The notes under the pieces: model-generated | Told to the model about the DNA's origin: nothing | What the model saw: only the letters and a program-made list of their open reading frames with translations | The model's database searches: none | From: Cyanobacteriota bacterium | GTDB taxonomy: Bacteria; Cyanobacteriota; Cyanobacteriia; PCC-6307; Cyanobiaceae | Assembly: GCA_947463165.1 (NCBI GenBank) | Contig: CANHSW010000087.1 | Span: 1-8,098, forward strand | Length of the DNA: 8,098 bases | Reading direction: 5' to 3' | Shown: in pieces, positions 6,100-8,098 of the stretch | Layout: every line of letters starts with the position of its first letter | How positions within the stretch are numbered: the first letter of the stretch is position 1 | Translations under genes and position numbers: made by a program

Positions 6100-7791
6100 G
6101 TGCTCACGGGTCTGCGTCTCGAGAACATCGCCCTGATCGAGAGGCTCCAGCTCGATTTTGCCGCCGGTTTCACGGTGCTCACCGGCGAAACCGGCGCTGG
6201 TAAGTCGATCCTGCTCGATGCCCTCAATGCCCTGCTCGGCGGCCTGCAAGGGGCTGCCGGTGCCCGCCTGGTGCGCCAGGGCACCGGTCGCAGCTGGATC
6301 GAAGCCAGTTTCAGCCTCACCCCTGTGGTCAAGGGCTGGCTGGATTTGCACAGCTTCGAGCTCGATGAGCCGGAGTTGCTACTCAGTCGGGAATGGCGGT
6401 TGAGTGAAGGGCGCTTGGTGAGTCGCCATCGCCTCAATGGCATGGTGATCAACCGCTCCCAGGTGCAGGAGCTGCGGCCGCTGCTGTTGGATCTCACCGC
6501 CCAGGGCCAGAGTCAACAGCTGGCCCGCCCTGGTCAACAGCGGCTTTGGCTGGATCGTTTTGCTGGTGAAACCCTGCGGCCGCTCCTGGCACCGGTGGCC
6601 GCTGCCTGGTGCCAGGAGCGGCTGGCGGCAGCGGCCCTGGAGCAGGCCAAATCCGAGCAGCGGCAGCTGCTGCAAGATCGGCAGCGTCAAGAGCAGCTGC
6701 TGGCCGATTTAGAGGCCGCTGGCCTGGAGGATGCCCAGGAGCAGCTGCGACTGCAACAGGAGCAGGACCGGCTAGTCCATGGGGTGCGCCTCCAGGAGGG
6801 GGTAACGGAGCTGCTCTCCCTTCTGGTGGATGGGGGGGCGGAATTGCCTTCGCTGCTCGATCAGCTGGCCAGCTGTGAGCAGCAGTTGCATGTGTTGGAA
6901 CAGCTGGATGGCTGCCTGACGCCGCTGCGCTGTTGCGCCAGCGAGGCCTTGCTTCAGCTCCAGAGCCTGGGACGCGAACTCGATCGCTACGGAGCGGTAC
7001 TGGATAGCGATCCCCAGAGCCTCGGCCTGTTGCAGGAGCGGATGGCCCAGCTCAAGGCCCTGGAGCGGCGCCATGGCCTTGAGCTGGCGGACCTGATTGC
7101 CCTGCGGGATCGCTTGCGCCAGCAGTTGAATGGCAGCGCCGATGAATCTGAGCTGGCGGCCTTGGAGCAGCGGCAGGCGGCGGCGCTGGCCAACCGTGAC
7201 CGGGTCAATGCCCGGCTGAGCCAGGCGCGGCGGCGGGCAGCCACCGCCCTGGAACAACAATTGATGGCGGCCCTGCGGCCGATGGGCCTTGCCAATGTGC
7301 GCTTTGCCGTGGCGATCGAGCCCGCCCCCCCGAGCGAGGCAGGCGCCGATGCGGTGCGCTTCCTGTTCTCCGCCAATCCAGGTCAGCCCCTGGCCCCCTT
7401 GGCGGAGGTGGCCTCTGGCGGCGAGATGAGCCGCTTTCTGCTGGCCTTGAAAACCTGCCTAGCCCCTGACGATGCCCAACCGACCCTGCTGTTCGACGAG
7501 ATCGATACGGGTGTGAGCGGTCGGGTGAGCGCCGCCATGGCGACGCTGTTGCGGCAATTGGCCAGTGGCCGGCAGGTGTTCTGCGTTACCCATCAGCCCC
7601 TGGTGGCGGCCGCGGCCGACCACCACTTCCGGGTCAGCAAGCAGGTGGTGAATGGCGTCACCCGGATGCGAGTGTCCCAACTGCGGGACACTCGTGAGCG
7701 CCAGGAGGAGTTGGCCGAACTGGCCGGCGGCGATCACAGCGAAGCCTTTAGTTATGCCGCCAGCCTGCTGGAGCAGTGCCACTTGGGCTAA
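6100..7791 (+). CDS. recN: DNA repair protein RecN
   Basis: RecN is an SMC-like ATPase of the cytoplasm that acts early in recombinational repair of double-strand breaks with RecA. The 563-residue length is normal. Residues 1-48 show the family start (LRLENIALIERLQLDF) and the Walker A motif GETGAGKS (29-36). Residues about 150-370 are rich in Q, E, L and R and should form the antiparallel coiled-coil arms. The C-terminal half has the ABC signature ASGGEMSR (438-445), Walker B LLFDEIDTG (Asp466, Glu467), and the switch histidine in FCVTHQPLVAAAADHHF. The start is GTG, set by AGGAGG five bases upstream. It is transcribed divergently from the kinase operon and preceded by a candidate promoter with an SOS-box-like palindrome, so damage induction is plausible. 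It seems to stand alone; nothing certain follows it. Confidence 0.97.
   Translation: MLTGLRLENIALIERLQLDFAAGFTVLTGETGAGKSILLDALNALLGGLQGAAGARLVRQGTGRSWIEASFSLTPVVKGWLDLHSFELDEPELLLSREWRLSEGRLVSRHRLNGMVINRSQVQELRPLLLDLTAQGQSQQLARPGQQRLWLDRFAGETLRPLLAPVAAAWCQERLAAAALEQAKSEQRQLLQDRQRQEQLLADLEAAGLEDAQEQLRLQQEQDRLVHGVRLQEGVTELLSLLVDGGAELPSLLDQLASCEQQLHVLEQLDGCLTPLRCCASEALLQLQSLGRELDRYGAVLDSDPQSLGLLQERMAQLKALERRHGLELADLIALRDRLRQQLNGSADESELAALEQRQAAALANRDRVNARLSQARRRAATALEQQLMAALRPMGLANVRFAVAIEPAPPSEAGADAVRFLFSANPGQPLAPLAEVASGGEMSRFLLALKTCLAPDDAQPTLLFDEIDTGVSGRVSAAMATLLRQLASGRQVFCVTHQPLVAAAADHHFRVSKQVVNGVTRMRVSQLRDTRERQEELAELAGGDHSEAFSYAASLLEQCHLG
7669..7694 (+). repeat. Perfect 10-bp hairpin within the 3' part of recN
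   Basis: CGAGTGTCCC (7669-7678) and GGGACACTCG (7685-7694) are exact reverse complements around the 6-base loop AACTGC. The stem is GC-rich and lies about 100 bases before the recN stop, coding for RVSQLRDTR. No T run follows, so it is not an intrinsic terminator. It could be an RNA structure or a chance result of codon choice. Confidence 0.6.
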
Positions 7792-7888
7792 CCCAGCGAG
7801 ACTCTGGAAATCGCCAGGGATTACCAGGGGCACCTCAATAAAAACCAAAGTCTATTGATACCGCAATGGATCTCAACTGGCTGGAGCG

Positions 7889-8098
7889 GTGAAATGGCGA
7901 CTGTTCAGAGCCTGCCTAAATGGTGGCTATCGAAATAGCGCAATAGCGATTTTCCATAATCTCCCCAACAAGAAGCGGCTTTACGGAAAAGAAGCGGTTC
8001 TCTACCCGAGCAGTGGTTTCGGGCCCAAAAACCAGTTTGTTTACAATCGGTTACGATTTTGGTCTTTAACCAGCTGTTTGGCCGTGAGTTCTGGTTCC
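7889..8098 (+). CDS. Possible partial gene of unknown function running off right edge
   Basis: A plus-strand frame opens after the TGA at 7856-7858 and has no stop to the window end. The first usual start is GTG 7889, giving 70 codons (begins MKWRLFRACLNGGYRNS, later NLPNKKRLYGKEAVLYPSSG). GGAG lies only two bases before this GTG, too close for a normal ribosome binding site. I do not recognise the product. The opposite strand is also largely open here, so this may be chance. Confidence 0.2.
   Translation, partial: MKWRLFRACLNGGYRNSAIAIFHNLPNKKRLYGKEAVLYPSSGFGPKNQFVYNRLRFWSLTSCLAVSSGS
8041..8098 (-). CDS. Possible C-terminal tail of a minus-strand gene entering from the right
   Basis: One minus-strand frame reads EPELTAKQLVKDQNRNRL and then stops with TAA at 8041-8043. 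The charged, cysteine-free composition looks like a real protein end, and a gene convergent with recN would be reasonable. Eighteen codons are too few to be sure. It competes with the plus-strand frame across the same bases. Confidence 0.2.
   Translation of the reverse strand, partial: EPELTAKQLVKDQNRNRL

Larger units (their letters stand above)
7792..8098. other. Region after recN without a certain gene
   Basis: These 307 bases have lower GC than recN. There is no clear intrinsic terminator. A loose inverted repeat TCAATA/TATTGA lies at 7835-7858, and AAGAAGCGG occurs twice, at 7970-7978 and 7989-7997. Two weak partial frames reach the right edge, one on each strand (listed separately). Confidence 0.5.

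Noticed and set aside
7669..7694. Intrinsic terminator of recN
   Set aside because: The hairpin lies inside the coding sequence before the stop codon and has no following T tract.
1..8098. HIP1 (GCGATCGC) sites, CRISPR arrays, tRNA genes or phage/defence modules
   Set aside because: None spotted by eye; only near-matches to HIP1 such as ACGATCGC near 3290 and TCGATCGC near 6980.

Overview
The window looks like chromosomal DNA from a picocyanobacterium (Synechococcus/Cyanobium type). This is inferred from gene content: a cyanobacterial-style threonine synthase, a small stand-alone DUF1400 protein, a long ABC1-type kinase and recN, all with GC-rich codons. No rRNA, tRNA, CRISPR array or intact insertion sequence was seen.

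Layout. (1) Positions 1-1163, minus strand: the first 387 codons of a large secreted or surface adhesin-like protein. It runs off the left edge and already contains part of a 93-residue Ig-like tandem repeat array. Its frame has no stop inside the window. (2) 1164-1967: about 800 bases without a convincing gene, holding a perfect inverted repeat before the adhesin gene, a faint possible transposase relic, and short inverted and direct repeats. (3) 1968-5835, minus strand: a probable three-gene operon in the order ABC1 kinase, DUF1400 protein, thrC, with gaps of 50 and 26 bases. (4) 5836-6099: a divergent intergenic region with a hairpin next to the kinase start, and a promoter, a LexA/SOS-box-like palindrome and a strong Shine-Dalgarno before recN. 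(5) 6100-7791, plus strand: complete recN, with a perfect 10-bp hairpin near its 3' end. (6) 7792-8098: no certain gene; two weak partial reading frames touch the right edge.

How the genes fit together. thrC is threonine biosynthesis and recN is DNA double-strand-break repair. The ABC1 kinase family is linked to prenyl-lipid/quinone metabolism, and the role of the DUF1400 protein is unknown. The operon probably reflects conserved picocyanobacterial gene order rather than one pathway. The adhesin belongs to a separate, more variable part of the genome. I see no convincing new multi-gene system. The strongest regulatory observation is the SOS-box-like palindrome placed over the expected transcription start of recN. 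The least explained elements are the adhesin with its upstream palindrome and the two precise hairpins.
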